Notes: generated by a model from the sequence alone, not told the origin. DNA of 64,000 nucleotides from Caldimonas brevitalea (GCF_001017435.1 NZ_CP011371.1:496001-560000); one strand, 5' to 3'; positions 53,223-62,807 are shown, numbered from the stretch's first letter. Numbers and translations: made by a program.

Positions 53223-53495
53223 GAGTAAGCTCCTGAAATTAATGGGTCGATGTGCCAGGCGTCGCCCATGCGCCAGGCCTCGACGACGGTCCGCAGTTCA
53301 GAGGTGAACCACTTGACCGGGAGCTGGCACGAGCGGCAGGGTGCCGCCGAAGCGCTTGGAGTATCGGGAGCAACTCGAGCGAGCTGTGCAAACTTCTGCA
53401 ACCGCGATGCGGGTCCGCAACAGTGGGAGGCGACCGGTCGCTTCAGTGCCGCACCCGCCACGGACACCAACAGCCGCCCCCCGCTCAGCAACAAC

Positions 53496-54725
53496 TCACA
53501 TCATTCGCCCGTCGCCCAGCAGGTGCGAGTGGCAGTCCAGCCCAGGCTGCACACAATGGCGAATCCAGGTGTCCATGATGTCCGGCTTCCAGCCGTTCCA
53601 CCAGTCGGCGTGCGCCGAGTAGCCGCCGGGCTTGGACGGGTCGTACATGTCCGAGCTGAGCCGCCAGCGCAACGGTGCGCCCGCTTCTGTGACCATGTAG
53701 CGGATGTTGAAGGTGATCACCGGCAGCGCCACCGGGTGGGTGGCCGGGCAGCTGCCATTGGCATATGCCACGTGGCTCTTGTGATCGGCGGAGTCGAGGT
53801 TGCGGCCGTCCCAACACTGCGGGAAGTCGATCTCCAGCCACAGTTCCGAGCCCGCCGGACAGTTCGGAATCGACTGCGAATACATCGGGTCCACGCCGTC
53901 GCCCACGCACTTGTAGCGATGTGGCCCCTGCGGCCCGTCGTTCTGCGCATTGCCGGCGATCATGCGCAGGCCTTGCGGGATGGCGTTGATGTTGCGCGGC
54001 GGCACGCCGTAGTAACCGCTCTTGTAATAGAAGTTGCTGTCCATCGGCTTGAGCGGGCGCCCTTCGCGGGTGTCGATCATCGCCGGCACCCAGTAGGCCG
54101 AGCGGTTGACCGTGCCGCCGCGGCAGGTGGAGTTGCCGCTGTAGGCGATGCTGTCGGCCGTCGAATGGGCATTGACGCCGGTGTTGCCGAAGAACACGTG
54201 CAAGTGCGAGCGCCCCGGCTGCCCGGGGTAGACGAGGGGATCGTCGTAGGCCATGTGGCTGAACTCACAGACGGTGCGGAAGGCGCCGACATCCGAGGCG
54301 GCGGGCCGTTCGCTGGTCGGATAGAGCCTGTCCTCGGCGATGCCGGCCGAACCGGTGGGGATCAAGGCGTCGTTGATCGTCGGCCCATGGCCTGCATGCG
54401 GATTGGGCGCAGGTGGCGGCGTGCCCGGCGACGCCCGGTTGACTTCACATACCTTGCCGACGCCGACGAGCGGGTCGCGGCCGAACACCTCGTTGCTGCA
54501 GCGCTGCGTGCCGGAGACCGTCTTGTAGACCCAGGACCCGTTGTTGCCGTAGCGCACCTGCTGACTTCCCGTCACCGTGAAACTCGCGCCTTCATAGGCG
54601 ACCCGCGCCCATTGCGCTTGTGCCGTCGCCGATGAGGGTGCTGACATCGCGGCCGAGAAGATCAGCGACAGCGCCATGCCGTGCCATGCGCCAAGCGCGC
54701 TGTTGCCTGTCTCCTGTTGTTGCAT
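53496..54725 (-). CDS. Secreted DUF1996 domain protein
   Basis: 409 residues from ATG 54725, which has GGAG 8 bases upstream; the nearby ATG 54740 lacks a site. A signal peptide (about 1-38, ending ATAQA) leads to a region with FTVTGSQQVRYG and then DUF1996: CEFSHMAYDDPLVYPGQPG, HLHVFFGNT, GVPPRN, SHVAY and WRLSSDMYD. DUF1996 proteins are secreted, mostly of unknown function, and are known in fungi and bacteria. The His and Asp clusters could bind metal. It is divergent from a MerR regulator across a MerR-type promoter that points at this gene. Confidence 0.9.
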   Translation of the reverse strand: MQQQETGNSALGAWHGMALSLIFSAAMSAPSSATAQAQWARVAYEGASFTVTGSQQVRYGNNGSWVYKTVSGTQRCSNEVFGRDPLVGVGKVCEVNRASPGTPPPAPNPHAGHGPTINDALIPTGSAGIAEDRLYPTSERPAASDVGAFRTVCEFSHMAYDDPLVYPGQPGRSHLHVFFGNTGVNAHSTADSIAYSGNSTCRGGTVNRSAYWVPAMIDTREGRPLKPMDSNFYYKSGYYGVPPRNINAIPQGLRMIAGNAQNDGPQGPHRYKCVGDGVDPMYSQSIPNCPAGSELWLEIDFPQCWDGRNLDSADHKSHVAYANGSCPATHPVALPVITFNIRYMVTEAGAPLRWRLSSDMYDPSKPGGYSAHADWWNGWKPDIMDTWIRHCVQPGLDCHSHLLGDGRMM

Positions 54726-54826
54726 ATCTGAAACTCCCATTGTTAGATTCGTCACCGTCGCCTTGACGGTCCTTTGCCGCCCGTCTGGAGCGGCTCCCAA
54801 AACCGGGACCAGCCTCGGTAGACTGG

Positions 54827-54857
54827 AATCTAGAACCTCAAGTAACTTGAGATGCAA
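54827..54857 (-). promoter_or_regulatory. MerR-type promoter with perfect CTCAAGT dyad
   Basis: On the minus strand the order is TTGCAT (54857-54852), a 19-bp spacer, then TAGATT (54832-54827). The spacer holds the inverted repeat CTCAAGT-T-ACTTGAG (54851-54837), seven perfect bases either side of one base. A 19-bp spacer and a central dyad are the signature of promoters twisted open by MerR-family activators. The direction is towards the DUF1996 gene. The half-site is that of SoxR, although the divergent regulator is not a SoxR. Confidence 0.8.
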
Positions 54858-54867
54858 GGGGAGGAAG

Positions 54868-55266
54868 ATGAAAACGCTGGAACCTGCAGCAACGGTGACG
54901 ATCGGCGTATTGGCGGCGCGCACCGGTGTGAACGTGCCGACCATCCGCTACTACGAGGAAATTGGCCTGATGCCGCCGGCACAGCGGCGGCCGAGCGGGC
55001 ACCGCGTGTACGGTCCGGCGGCCGAGGAGTTGCTGACCTTCATCCGCAGCTGCCGCGACTTCGGCTTGCCGATCGAGCACGTGCGAGCGTTGCTGTCCTT
55101 GTCGCACAGCCCCGAGCGCGATTGCGATGAGGCGCGCGGCATCGCCGAGCGGCACCTGGACGAGGTGCGGCGCAAGCTGGACGAACTTCGGACCCTTGAA
55201 CGCCGACTGGCCGAATACGTCGCGTCTTGCAACGTGGCCTGCACCGACGGCCTTGTGCCGGCGTGA
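54868..55266 (+). CDS. MerR-family transcriptional regulator, metal-sensor-like
   Basis: 132 residues from ATG 54868 (GAGGAAG just upstream). The winged HTH (IGVLAARTGVNVPTIRYYEEIGLMPPAQR) is followed by the dimer helix. Cysteines lie at 62, 86, 121 and 125 (CRDF, CDEA, SCNVAC); a Cys near 80-86 and a Cys pair near 112-125 is the pattern of Pb/Cd/Zn-sensing MerR members. It has no CxxCxC SoxR iron-sulphur motif. Its own start is 11 bp after the operator, so it should be autoregulated as well as driving the divergent DUF1996 gene. Effector unknown. Confidence 0.9.
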   Translation: MKTLEPAATVTIGVLAARTGVNVPTIRYYEEIGLMPPAQRRPSGHRVYGPAAEELLTFIRSCRDFGLPIEHVRALLSLSHSPERDCDEARGIAERHLDEVRRKLDELRTLERRLAEYVASCNVACTDGLVPA

Positions 55267-55309
55267 CGGTCTTCACGAGGGAGTCGGCGGCATGGCGCCG
55301 CCGAGCGCT

Positions 55310-55715
55310 TCAGGATGGGATCGCTGTCGAGAGACTCGCGGCCCGGCTGGGCATTGAGCAGAGCCGCTGCTCGACCAGCCGGACCCAGAACGTGGCCCCG
55401 AACGGAATCAGCGCGTCGTTGAAATCGTAGGACGCCCCATGCAGGGCGCAGGGACCGGCGCCGTGACCTTCCATGCGATGGTCTTTGTCACCCTGCCCCT
55501 CGCCATTGCCGACCCAGAAGTAACAGCCCGGTTTGACCTTGAGGTAGTAACCGAAGTCTTCGCCCCCCATCGTGGGTTCGCACTCGCGCACCTGGAAACG
55601 ATGAGCGGCGCGAAGGCAATGCTCCAAGACGGCCTGTTCGACACGTCGGCCGGAGACGCAGGTTGCGTACAGCCCTTTGATTTGAGCGCCGAGGAGGGTG
55701 GCGAGAGGCTGCCTT
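55310..55715 (-). pseudogene. M20 family amidohydrolase C-terminal fragment
   Basis: The reading from about 55715 to 55310 contains CEPTMGGEDFGYYLKVKPG, CALHGASYDFNDALIPFG and VRLVEQRL, the closing part of M20/hippurate-hydrolase-like peptidases. The upstream catalytic and metal-binding domain is missing, and only about 110 to 130 residues of the family's usual 380-400 remain. The fragment has no start codon of its own that makes sense. It is a relic of a truncated or deleted gene. Confidence 0.7.
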
Positions 55716-55774
55716 AGGCCTGGGGGGTCAGGCCGCTGTCGAATCGAAACTGCCGGCGCCGGCGGCGCAAACCC

Positions 55775-57601
55775 TCACGACCCGGTTCGGGGCTGCGACG
55801 CGGCGGCCACGCGCACCTGGTTGCGCCCTTGGTGCTTGGCCTCGTAGAGCGCGGCGTCGGCGGTCGCGACCAACTGCTCACCCGTCTCGTCCAGATCGGC
55901 GAGGATGGCCACGCCGATGCTGGCCGTCAGCGGGACTTGGACGCCCTCATGCGCCACCAGGAGTTGCTCGATCGCGGCGCGGATGCGCTCGCCCAGGTGC
56001 TGGGCGCCCGCCGCGTCGGTCTGCGGCAGCAGCACCGCAAATTCCTCTCCGCCATAGCGGGCCACCTCGTCACCCGGCCGGAACAGCGACCCGGCAATGG
56101 TCTGCGCCACGGCTCGTAGGCAAGCGTCGCCGGCGAGGTGGCCGTGGCGGTCGTTGACGGCCTTGAAGTGGTCGATGTCGATCAGCAGCAGCGACAGCGG
56201 CAGCTTGCTGCGTCCGGCGACCTTCAGCTGGACGTGCAGCTGTTCGTCGAAGTACTTGCGATTTTTCACACCGGTAAGACCGTCCAGCACGTTGAGCTTC
56301 TGCAACTCGTTGTTGGCGTCCGACAGGTGGCGCAGCGCCTCGTCCAGCTCTTGCGTGCGCTGCTGCACCCGCTGCTCGAGCTGCGCGGTGGCCTCGACCT
56401 GGATGCGTTGGTTCTGCTGCTCCAGCACCTTCATCCGGTACGCCAGCGCGAAAGACAACAGCAGGGCTTCCAGGGCGGAGCCGATCTGCATGCTGTACTC
56501 GGTGATGAAGACGTTGGGCAGCAGGTTGACCGTCTTCAGCGGGTAGAGGGCCAGGCCGAGCAGTAGCGTGCTCCACCCGAGCATGAAGAAGCGCGCCTGC
56601 TCCACGCCGCGGGTCATGCTGACGAAGCCGATCACGGCCATCGTGATCGACATCACGAAGGCGTTGACCGTCGTCAGCTTGATCATGACGCTGTAGGGCA
56701 TGAACAGGGACACGAAGGCCAGGACCGTGGCGATGCGTGCGTACCACGCGGCGAAGCGGTCGACTCGAGGCTGGTGCTTGGGCAGGTTCAGGAAGGAGCG
56801 TGCGAAGCTGGCTGCGCCTGCCCAGGCGAGCAGCATGCTGAAGGGCACCACCGCCCGCCCCCAACGCGGCCACTCCGGCCACAGGTATTCGAAGGCCAGG
56901 CCGTTGAGGGACATCTGGAACACGAGGAAGCCTGTGATGTACTGCACATAGTGCAGGTAGCTGATGTCCCGCATCGACAGATACACCAGGGCGTTGAACA
57001 GCAGCATCGCCGCCAACAGCCCATAGTAGAAGCCGAAGGCGACCTGCTCGTCGCGGTCCTTGAGCGTCAGGGTGTCGGGCGTCCACAGCATCAGCGGCAG
57101 CTGCAGCGAGCTGTCGGTTTCGACCCGCCAGTAGAGGTCGAGCCCCTGCCCGGCAGCCAGGTCCAGTGGATAGACGAGATTGCGATGCCGCATCGGCCGC
57201 TGGTGGAACGGGAACAGACGGCCGGCCTCCGACGAGGTGAGCGCGACACCGTCCCGCAGGGCATAAAAACGCACCTTGTCCAGCAGGGGGTACTGCGCTT
57301 CCAGCAGCCAACGTGTGGTCTGCGCATATCGGTTTTCCACCCTCAGGTGGAACCAGTAGGCCGATTTGGTGAAGCCGAAGTTCGGCACCGCCTGTTCGCT
57401 GGGGCGGAAGCTGCCCGCACGCGCCAGCACGTCGGCGAGGGCCAGCGTGCCGTTGGGGTCTTCCAGGTAGGAGAGATGCCGGCCAACGGGGTTGCCGATG
57501 CCCGAGCGGTCCAGGTGCAGCGCCGGTGCGGAAGCACCGTAGGCGCCGCCGCTGGCAAGCAGCCATAGGGCAAGCAAACGGTAGAAGAAGAATCGCATCA
57601 T
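55775..57601 (-). CDS. Membrane diguanylate cyclase with 7TMR-DISM sensor
   Basis: 608 residues from ATG 57601 (an adjacent ATG at 57598 and a longer reading to 57670 are possible). A signal or first helix is followed by a periplasmic 7TMR-DISMED2-type sensor region (SAYWFHLRVENRY, WLLEAQYPLLDKVRFY), seven membrane helices, a coiled coil (RVQQRTQELDEALRHLSDANNELQ) and a GGDEF domain with GGEEF at the active site and an RPGD inhibitory site five residues before it. It should make cyclic di-GMP under control of a periplasmic ligand, probably a carbohydrate. Confidence 0.93.
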   Translation of the reverse strand: MMRFFFYRLLALWLLASGGAYGASAPALHLDRSGIGNPVGRHLSYLEDPNGTLALADVLARAGSFRPSEQAVPNFGFTKSAYWFHLRVENRYAQTTRWLLEAQYPLLDKVRFYALRDGVALTSSEAGRLFPFHQRPMRHRNLVYPLDLAAGQGLDLYWRVETDSSLQLPLMLWTPDTLTLKDRDEQVAFGFYYGLLAAMLLFNALVYLSMRDISYLHYVQYITGFLVFQMSLNGLAFEYLWPEWPRWGRAVVPFSMLLAWAGAASFARSFLNLPKHQPRVDRFAAWYARIATVLAFVSLFMPYSVMIKLTTVNAFVMSITMAVIGFVSMTRGVEQARFFMLGWSTLLLGLALYPLKTVNLLPNVFITEYSMQIGSALEALLLSFALAYRMKVLEQQNQRIQVEATAQLEQRVQQRTQELDEALRHLSDANNELQKLNVLDGLTGVKNRKYFDEQLHVQLKVAGRSKLPLSLLLIDIDHFKAVNDRHGHLAGDACLRAVAQTIAGSLFRPGDEVARYGGEEFAVLLPQTDAAGAQHLGERIRAAIEQLLVAHEGVQVPLTASIGVAILADLDETGEQLVATADAALYEAKHQGRNQVRVAAASQPRTGS

Positions 57602-57952
57602 GCTGGTAAGCCAGGTCAAGAGTCGTCGGCGCCGACGACTTCGGCGGCGCGCTTGCCTGAGGTCCAGCATGCCCTCGCAAACTTGTGCTCTATCGTCGAA
57701 TGGCTCATGGGCACGGCGGCCGTCCTCCCGGAGCCTCTAGCGTAAACCGCGGTCCCGCCTCCCCGTCGCCCGAAAAGCGGGGATATTGCGTCCTAAAAGC
57801 GTGCGAGGGCGAGGGCTCAAACGCCAGCCGAGCGGAACCGCGGGCTCCGCCGAGCCGCAGCCCGGGTACAGGCACGCCGCCTGCTGTACAGCCCGTGGCT
57901 CCTCGGGCGTCAGACCACGGCGGCCCGCCCGGCGAGGGGTAAGGGCTGCACG
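57602..57952. other. 351 bp divergent intergenic region before cstA
   Basis: No coding feature is supported. It should carry promoters for the diguanylate cyclase (minus) and cstA (plus). Very GC-rich stretches (for example around 57840-57870) give possible hairpins but no T-tract. GGGG and AAGGG lie before the cstA ATG. Confidence 0.45.
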
Positions 57953-60022
57953 ATGAATACCTTTCTACGTCACCTTTTGTGGGTCCTGGTCGCCTTGCTC
58001 GGCGCCGTGGCCTTCGGTGTGGTCGCGCTCCACGGGGGCGAGACCATCGGCGCCTTGTGGATCGTGATCGCGGCGGTCTGCACCTATCTGATCGCCTATC
58101 GCTATTACAGCCTCTTCCTGGCTCGCCGCGTGGCCGGGCTGGACCCCGATCGGCGCACGCCCGCCTGGCGTCACAACGACGGACTCGACTACGTCCCGAC
58201 CAACCGCTGGGTGCTGTATGGCCACCACTTTGCCGCCATCGCCGGCGCCGGGCCGCTGGTGGGTCCGGTGCTCGCCGCGCAGATGGGCTATCTGCCGGGC
58301 ATGCTGTGGATCCTGATCGGCGTGGTCTTCGCGGGGGCCGTGCAGGACTTCATGGTGCTGTTCGTGTCGACGCGCCGGGATGGCCGCTCGCTCGGCGACC
58401 TGATCCAGCAGGAGATGGGGCGAGTGCCGGGACTGGTCGCGCTGTTCGGCGCCTTCATGATCATGATCATCATCCTGGCCGTCCTGGCGTTGATCGTGGT
58501 GAAGGCGCTCGCCGATTCGCCCTGGGGCAGCTTCACGGTGGGCATGACCATCCCGATCGCGTTGTTCATGGGCATCTACCTGCGTTTCCTGCGCCCGGGG
58601 CGCATCGGCGAAGTGTCGGTGATCGGTTTTGTGCTGCTGATGCTGGCGATCTGGGCGGGTGGCCGCGTGAGCGTCATGCCGGAGTGGGCGCCGCTGTTCA
58701 CGTTCGACGGCGTGACGCTCACCTGGATGCTGATCGGCTACGGTTTCATTGCCGCCACCTTGCCGGTGTGGCTGCTGCTCGCGCCGCGCGACTACCTCTC
58801 GACCTTTCTGAAGATCGGCACCATCGTCGCGCTGGCGATCGGCATTGCTTTCGTCGCGCCGCCGCTGCGCATGCCGGCGCTGACCCAGTTCGCCGCGGGC
58901 GGTGGGCCGGTCTGGTCGGGCGCGCTGTTTCCCTTCCTGTTCATCACGATCGCTTGCGGTGCGGTCTCGGGCTTCCACGCGCTGATCGCGTCGGGCACCA
59001 CGCCGAAGATGCTGGAGAACGAGCAGCACGCCCGGCTGATCGGCTATGGCGGCATGCTGGCCGAGTCGTTTGTGGCCATCATGGCGCTGGCGGCCGCTTG
59101 CGTCATCGACCCGGGCGTGTACTTCGCGATGAACAGCCCGCCAGCCTTGGTGGGCACCAACGCCGCCCAGGTCGCGCAGACCTTGTCGAGCTGGGGTTTC
59201 GTCGTCACCCCGGAGCTGCTCGAGCAGACCGCCCGCGACGTCGGCGAATCCACCATTCTTGCGCGCGCCGGTGGGGCGCCGACCTTGGCGGTCGGCATGG
59301 CGCACATCCTGCATCAGGCGGTTGGTGGCAAGGCGATGATGGCCTTCTGGTACCACTTCGCGATCCTGTTCGAAGCGCTGTTCATCCTGACCGCGGTGGA
59401 CGCAGGCACCCGCTCGGGCCGCTTCATGCTGCAGGACCTGCTCGGCAGTTTCGTGCCGGCGCTCAAGCGCACCGAGTCGCTCGGCGCCAACCTGTTCGCC
59501 ACGGCCTTGTGCGTGGCCGCCTGGGGCTACTTTCTCTACCAAGGGGTGGTGGACCCGTTGGGCGGCATCAACACCTTGTGGCCGTTGTTCGGCATCTCGA
59601 ATCAGATGCTGGCGGCAGTGGCGCTGGTGCTGTCGAGCGTGGTGCTGTTCAAGATGAAACGGCAGCGTTATGCCTGGGTGACCCTGCTGCCGGCGGGCTG
59701 GTTGCTGGCCTGCACCCTCACCGCCGGCACCCAGAAGCTGTTCTCGCCGGACCCGGCGATCGGCTTCCTGGCGCATGCGCAGCGGTACGCCGACGCGCTG
59801 GCCCAAGGCCAGCTGCTCGCACCCGCGAAGACCGTGGAGGCGATGGAGCGTATCGTCTTCAACGACCGCATCGATGCGGCGCTGTGCGCCCTGTTCATGC
59901 TGGTCGTGCTGTGCGTGGCCGGGTACGGTATCCGCTCGATGCGCCTGGCGCTGGCGGCCGCCCACCCCACCGTGCATGAATCGCCGTTCGAGACCTTTGC
60001 ACCCCGGGAGACGGTGGCATGA
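57953..60022 (+). CDS. cstA: CstA carbon-starvation/pyruvate transporter
   Basis: 689 residues with about 16 membrane helices. The start region with YRYYSLFLARRVAGLDPDRRTPA and YVPTNRWVLYGHHFAAIAGAGPLVGP is the standard CstA signature. Members import pyruvate or peptides during carbon limitation. TSG-like SGTTPKMLENE and the C-terminal FNDRIDAALCALFMLV are also diagnostic. It starts at ATG 57953 and its stop overlaps the YbdD start (ATGA). Regulation is not visible in the 351 bp upstream. Confidence 0.96.
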   Translation: MNTFLRHLLWVLVALLGAVAFGVVALHGGETIGALWIVIAAVCTYLIAYRYYSLFLARRVAGLDPDRRTPAWRHNDGLDYVPTNRWVLYGHHFAAIAGAGPLVGPVLAAQMGYLPGMLWILIGVVFAGAVQDFMVLFVSTRRDGRSLGDLIQQEMGRVPGLVALFGAFMIMIIILAVLALIVVKALADSPWGSFTVGMTIPIALFMGIYLRFLRPGRIGEVSVIGFVLLMLAIWAGGRVSVMPEWAPLFTFDGVTLTWMLIGYGFIAATLPVWLLLAPRDYLSTFLKIGTIVALAIGIAFVAPPLRMPALTQFAAGGGPVWSGALFPFLFITIACGAVSGFHALIASGTTPKMLENEQHARLIGYGGMLAESFVAIMALAAACVIDPGVYFAMNSPPALVGTNAAQVAQTLSSWGFVVTPELLEQTARDVGESTILARAGGAPTLAVGMAHILHQAVGGKAMMAFWYHFAILFEALFILTAVDAGTRSGRFMLQDLLGSFVPALKRTESLGANLFATALCVAAWGYFLYQGVVDPLGGINTLWPLFGISNQMLAAVALVLSSVVLFKMKRQRYAWVTLLPAGWLLACTLTAGTQKLFSPDPAIGFLAHAQRYADALAQGQLLAPAKTVEAMERIVFNDRIDAALCALFMLVVLCVAGYGIRSMRLALAAAHPTVHESPFETFAPRETVA

Positions 60023-60240
60023 AGGCGCTCGATCTGCAACTGCTGGCCGGCCAGGTGAGCGAGGCGGGCCGCTACCTGGGGCAGACCTTCCGCCTGATGG
60101 TGGGCCAGCCCGATTACGACACCTATGTGGCCCACATGCGGCAGCGGCATCCCGGGCGGCCGGTGATGAGCCGGACCGCGTTTTTCCGGGAGCGGGAGGC
60201 GGCGCGATATGGAGGGAAGGGGGGCGGACGGTGCTGCTAG
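60019..60240 (+). CDS. YbdD/YjiX family small protein (DUF466)
   Basis: 73 residues. The core QPDYDTYVAHMRQRHPGRPVMS is the YbdD/YjiX signature, and the tail is FFREREAARYG. These proteins are almost always encoded right after cstA and are thought to act with it. Translation is coupled to cstA by the ATGA overlap at 60019. The C-terminal GRCC has two cysteines. It is convergent with the flavoprotein gene and overlaps it by four bases. Confidence 0.93.
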   Translation: MKALDLQLLAGQVSEAGRYLGQTFRLMVGQPDYDTYVAHMRQRHPGRPVMSRTAFFREREAARYGGKGGGRCC

Positions 60241-61130
60241 AACACCAGCGACTGATGCAGTGCCGTGCCCGCCGTGACGCCGTCGGCGCTGGCCCACGTC
60301 ACGCTGTGGGCGCCGCGCGTGATGTCGCCCGCCGCATAGACACCCGACACGGTCGTCATCTTGCTTGCATCGGTTCGAATGATGCGGCCCAGCAGGCCCT
60401 CGTCCATCTCACAACCCAGTTGGTGCGCGATGGTGCTGTTGAGCCGGGTGCGAGCGCCGAGATAGAGCGCATGCAAAGCCGGCGTTCTGCCATCGGCCAG
60501 TTCGATCGACGACAGCCGAGCGCCGTCGCCATGCAGGGCCCGCACCGGCGCCGGTTCGATGTGAACGCCACGCTGGTGTAGTTGGGCCAGCGACGCCTCG
60601 TCGGGGGCGGCAGCGCCGTTCAGGTACAGCGTCGTGGGCCCCCATTCGGCGATCAGCATCGCCTGATGGATCGACAGGGACGAGGCATGCAGCACGCCCA
60701 ATGGCTGTCCGCTGAACTCGTAGCCATGACAGTAAGGACAATGGAGCACGCTCCGGCCCCAGCGTTCGACGAGCCCCGGAAGGCTGGGAAGCTCGTCCGA
60801 GATGCCGAAGGCGAGGACCAGCCTGGTGCTTTCGAGCACGTCGCCGGACGACAGCGTGACCGAAAATCCGGCGCCCGCCTTGGACGCGCTGATCGCCTCC
60901 CCTTGGACCCAGCTCGCCGTCGGGTAGGCCAGGACTTGCGAACGCGCGGTGCTGAGCAGGACCCCCGGCTCACTGCCGTCCCGGCTGAAGAAGCCATGGG
61001 AGCGTTCGGCGTCGCGGTTGCGAGGCGACCCCGTGTCGATGATGCAGACCGATCGGCGCGCTCGCGCGAGATAGATCGCGGCCGACAATCCCGCAAAGCT
61101 GCCGCCGATGATGATGGCGTCATGACGCAT
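60237..61130 (-). CDS. Thioredoxin-reductase-like FAD/NAD(P)-dependent oxidoreductase
   Basis: 297 residues from ATG 61130. The FAD-binding motif [20 protein letters not shown] and the second nucleotide-binding half with [17 protein letters not shown] are in place, the CxxC redox pair reads [11 protein letters not shown], and [10 protein letters not shown] near the end binds FAD. It should transfer electrons from NAD(P)H to a disulphide partner or small molecule. No thioredoxin gene is adjacent. The start lies within the Rrf2 gene's last codons, so the two are coupled. Confidence 0.93.
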   Translation of the reverse strand: MRHDAIIIGGSFAGLSAAIYLARARRSVCIIDTGSPRNRDAERSHGFFSRDGSEPGVLLSTARSQVLAYPTASWVQGEAISASKAGAGFSVTLSSGDVLESTRLVLAFGISDELPSLPGLVERWGRSVLHCPYCHGYEFSGQPLGVLHASSLSIHQAMLIAEWGPTTLYLNGAAAPDEASLAQLHQRGVHIEPAPVRALHGDGARLSSIELADGRTPALHALYLGARTRLNSTIAHQLGCEMDEGLLGRIIRTDASKMTTVSGVYAAGDITRGAHSVTWASADGVTAGTALHQSLVF

Positions 61131-61584
61131 GAGCGTGCTCCAGAGTTTGGGTGGCGCCACAGGTCACGAGGCGCTGGTGAAAGTCGGCGCTCAGTGCTGC
61201 CAGCGTCACCTGGCCCAGGCGCAAAAGCAGCCGCGCCTCTGCCTCCTGAAGTGCCTGGTCGAGCGCGGCGTTCACGGCCTGCTCGACGAGGCAAGCGGGT
61301 GTTTCGGACCGATGGCCGATCGCCAGCAGCGAGGGGCAACCGAGCGCGGTGTAGATGTCGCGCAGCGTCACCTCTGCCAGGTTGCATGCCAAGGTCCAAC
61401 CGCCGCCATGCCCCTTTTCCGAGCGGACATACCCGTGGTCACGCAGGCCGGCCATGATGCGCCGGATCACGACCGGGTGGGTGCCCATCGCCTTCGCCAG
61501 CACCTCGGACGTCGCCGGGCCGCCCTGCTCGGCCATGTGCAGAAGAACGTGGAGGACACCTGACAAACGACTGTCTTGTTTCAT
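61120..61584 (-). CDS. Rrf2-family transcriptional regulator
   Basis: 154 residues from ATG 61584 (ATG 61593 possible). The winged HTH spans [15 protein letters not shown] and the recognition region [22 protein letters not shown], with GGGWTLACN in the wing. Two cysteines (Cys82-like in LGCPSLL and Cys in PACLVEQ) could bind an Fe-S cluster or sense redox, as in IscR/NsrR, but the third ligand is not evident. It is cotranscribed with the downstream flavoprotein, its probable target. The 23-bp palindrome over its start codon suggests autorepression. Confidence 0.88.
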   Translation of the reverse strand: MKQDSRLSGVLHVLLHMAEQGGPATSEVLAKAMGTHPVVIRRIMAGLRDHGYVRSEKGHGGGWTLACNLAEVTLRDIYTALGCPSLLAIGHRSETPACLVEQAVNAALDQALQEAEARLLLRLGQVTLAALSADFHQRLVTCGATQTLEHAHAS

Positions 61585-61604
61585 GCAACTCATTATGTTG
61601 CATG
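61582..61604 (-). promoter_or_regulatory. Palindrome over the Rrf2 start codon
   Basis: The plus strand reads CATGCAAC-TCATTAT-GTTGCATG: perfect eight-base arms separated by seven bases. It spans the start region of the Rrf2 gene. Rrf2 proteins bind such dyads as dimers, so this is the likely autoregulatory operator. Confidence 0.7.
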
Positions 61605-61770
61605 AGAGGAAAACCGACCGACCCGCAAGGGGATGGCGTCGCTCACCCGAGGCGAGGTGTGAGGGTGTGCCTGCCCATTGGCTCCCCTAGAATGCGTTGC
61701 GGTTTCACGGCAGCGGCCGGCCGCCTGTCACACGCCTCCGACCGACAGCGTTTGGCGAGCGCTCATTCCG

Positions 61771-62652
61771 ATGACCTTTCTCGCGCTTGGACTCATCCTT
61801 CTCTCGGCCGTGCTCCACGCGGTGTGGAACCTGCTCGTCAAGAAGGCCAGCAGCGCCCCGCACTTCATCCTGCTCGGTACTCTGCTCGTCAGTCTGCTCT
61901 GGGGGCCGGTTGCCATGTGCTTCCACGGTGACGAGGTCTCGACACTGGGCTTGCCGCAATGGGGCGTTCTGCTGGCCAGTGCGCTGATCAACCTCGTCTA
62001 TCTGAGGACCTTGATGCGGGGCTACGCAGCGTCGGACTTGAGCGTGGTCTATCCGGTGGCGCGCGGCAGCGCACCCTTGTTGGTCACCGTCGCGGCAGTC
62101 GTCGTCCTGGGCGAGCGGTTGTCGCTGATGAGCGCGTTGGGCGGCTTGACGATCGTCGTCGGTGTGTTTTTGATCGCCGGCGGCCCGAGGCTCTGGAAAG
62201 GCAGCGGCGCTGCCGACCGGAAGAACACTGCGGCGCGTGGCATCGCGTGGGGCATGGGGGTCGGCACCTGCGTCGCGTCCTACACCGTCGTCGACGCTTA
62301 TGCCATCACCGTGCTGCACGTGCCGCCCCTGCTGGTGATGTATTTCGCCTGCGTGCTGCGACTTCCGTTCCTGCTGCCGTTTGCCTTGCGCGACGTCGAG
62401 GGGCTGACACGATCGCTGCGGTCGCACTGGCGTGCCGGGCTCGCCTTTGCCATGTTGGCGCCGCTGACGTACGTCCTGGTGCTGAACGCAGTCAAGCTCG
62501 CGCCTCTGAGCCAGGTGGCGCCGGCGCGAGAAGTGTCCATGCTCTTTGCGGCGCTCTTGGGAGGACGTCTGCTGGGCGAAGCCGACAGCGCGCTGCGGCT
62601 CGTCGGAGCGGGTTGCATCGCCACCGGCGTGGTGGTGCTGGCCATGGCATGA
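61771..62652 (+). CDS. EamA/DMT-family transporter
   Basis: 293 residues with ten predicted membrane helices in two EamA repeats (motifs SAVLHAVWNLLVKK, VVYPVARGSAPLL and, in the second repeat, LAPLSQVAPAREVSMLFAALLG). It should export small metabolites. I start it at ATG 61771, where the first helix begins; the in-frame reading from 61678 adds a hydrophilic, non-conserved leader. It stands alone on this strand. Substrate is not predictable. Confidence 0.92.
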   Translation: MTFLALGLILLSAVLHAVWNLLVKKASSAPHFILLGTLLVSLLWGPVAMCFHGDEVSTLGLPQWGVLLASALINLVYLRTLMRGYAASDLSVVYPVARGSAPLLVTVAAVVVLGERLSLMSALGGLTIVVGVFLIAGGPRLWKGSGAADRKNTAARGIAWGMGVGTCVASYTVVDAYAITVLHVPPLLVMYFACVLRLPFLLPFALRDVEGLTRSLRSHWRAGLAFAMLAPLTYVLVLNAVKLAPLSQVAPAREVSMLFAALLGGRLLGEADSALRLVGAGCIATGVVVLAMA

Positions 62653-62807
62653 ACCCGGCAAGCCAACACGACCCACTCACCCGCGACCCATGCTCTTTGT
62701 TTGCTCATCTCACCGATGGCAGAGCCTCGTCGGCGCCTCTGTGAGCGGATCAGCGACGCGAGTCCCGATGGCTGCACTGCCGTCACCCTGTGATAGCGTC
62801 CCCCGCC

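Noticed and set aside
57965..59977. Long frames on both strands over cstA
   Set aside because: Arg/His-rich shadows of the well-conserved CstA frame.
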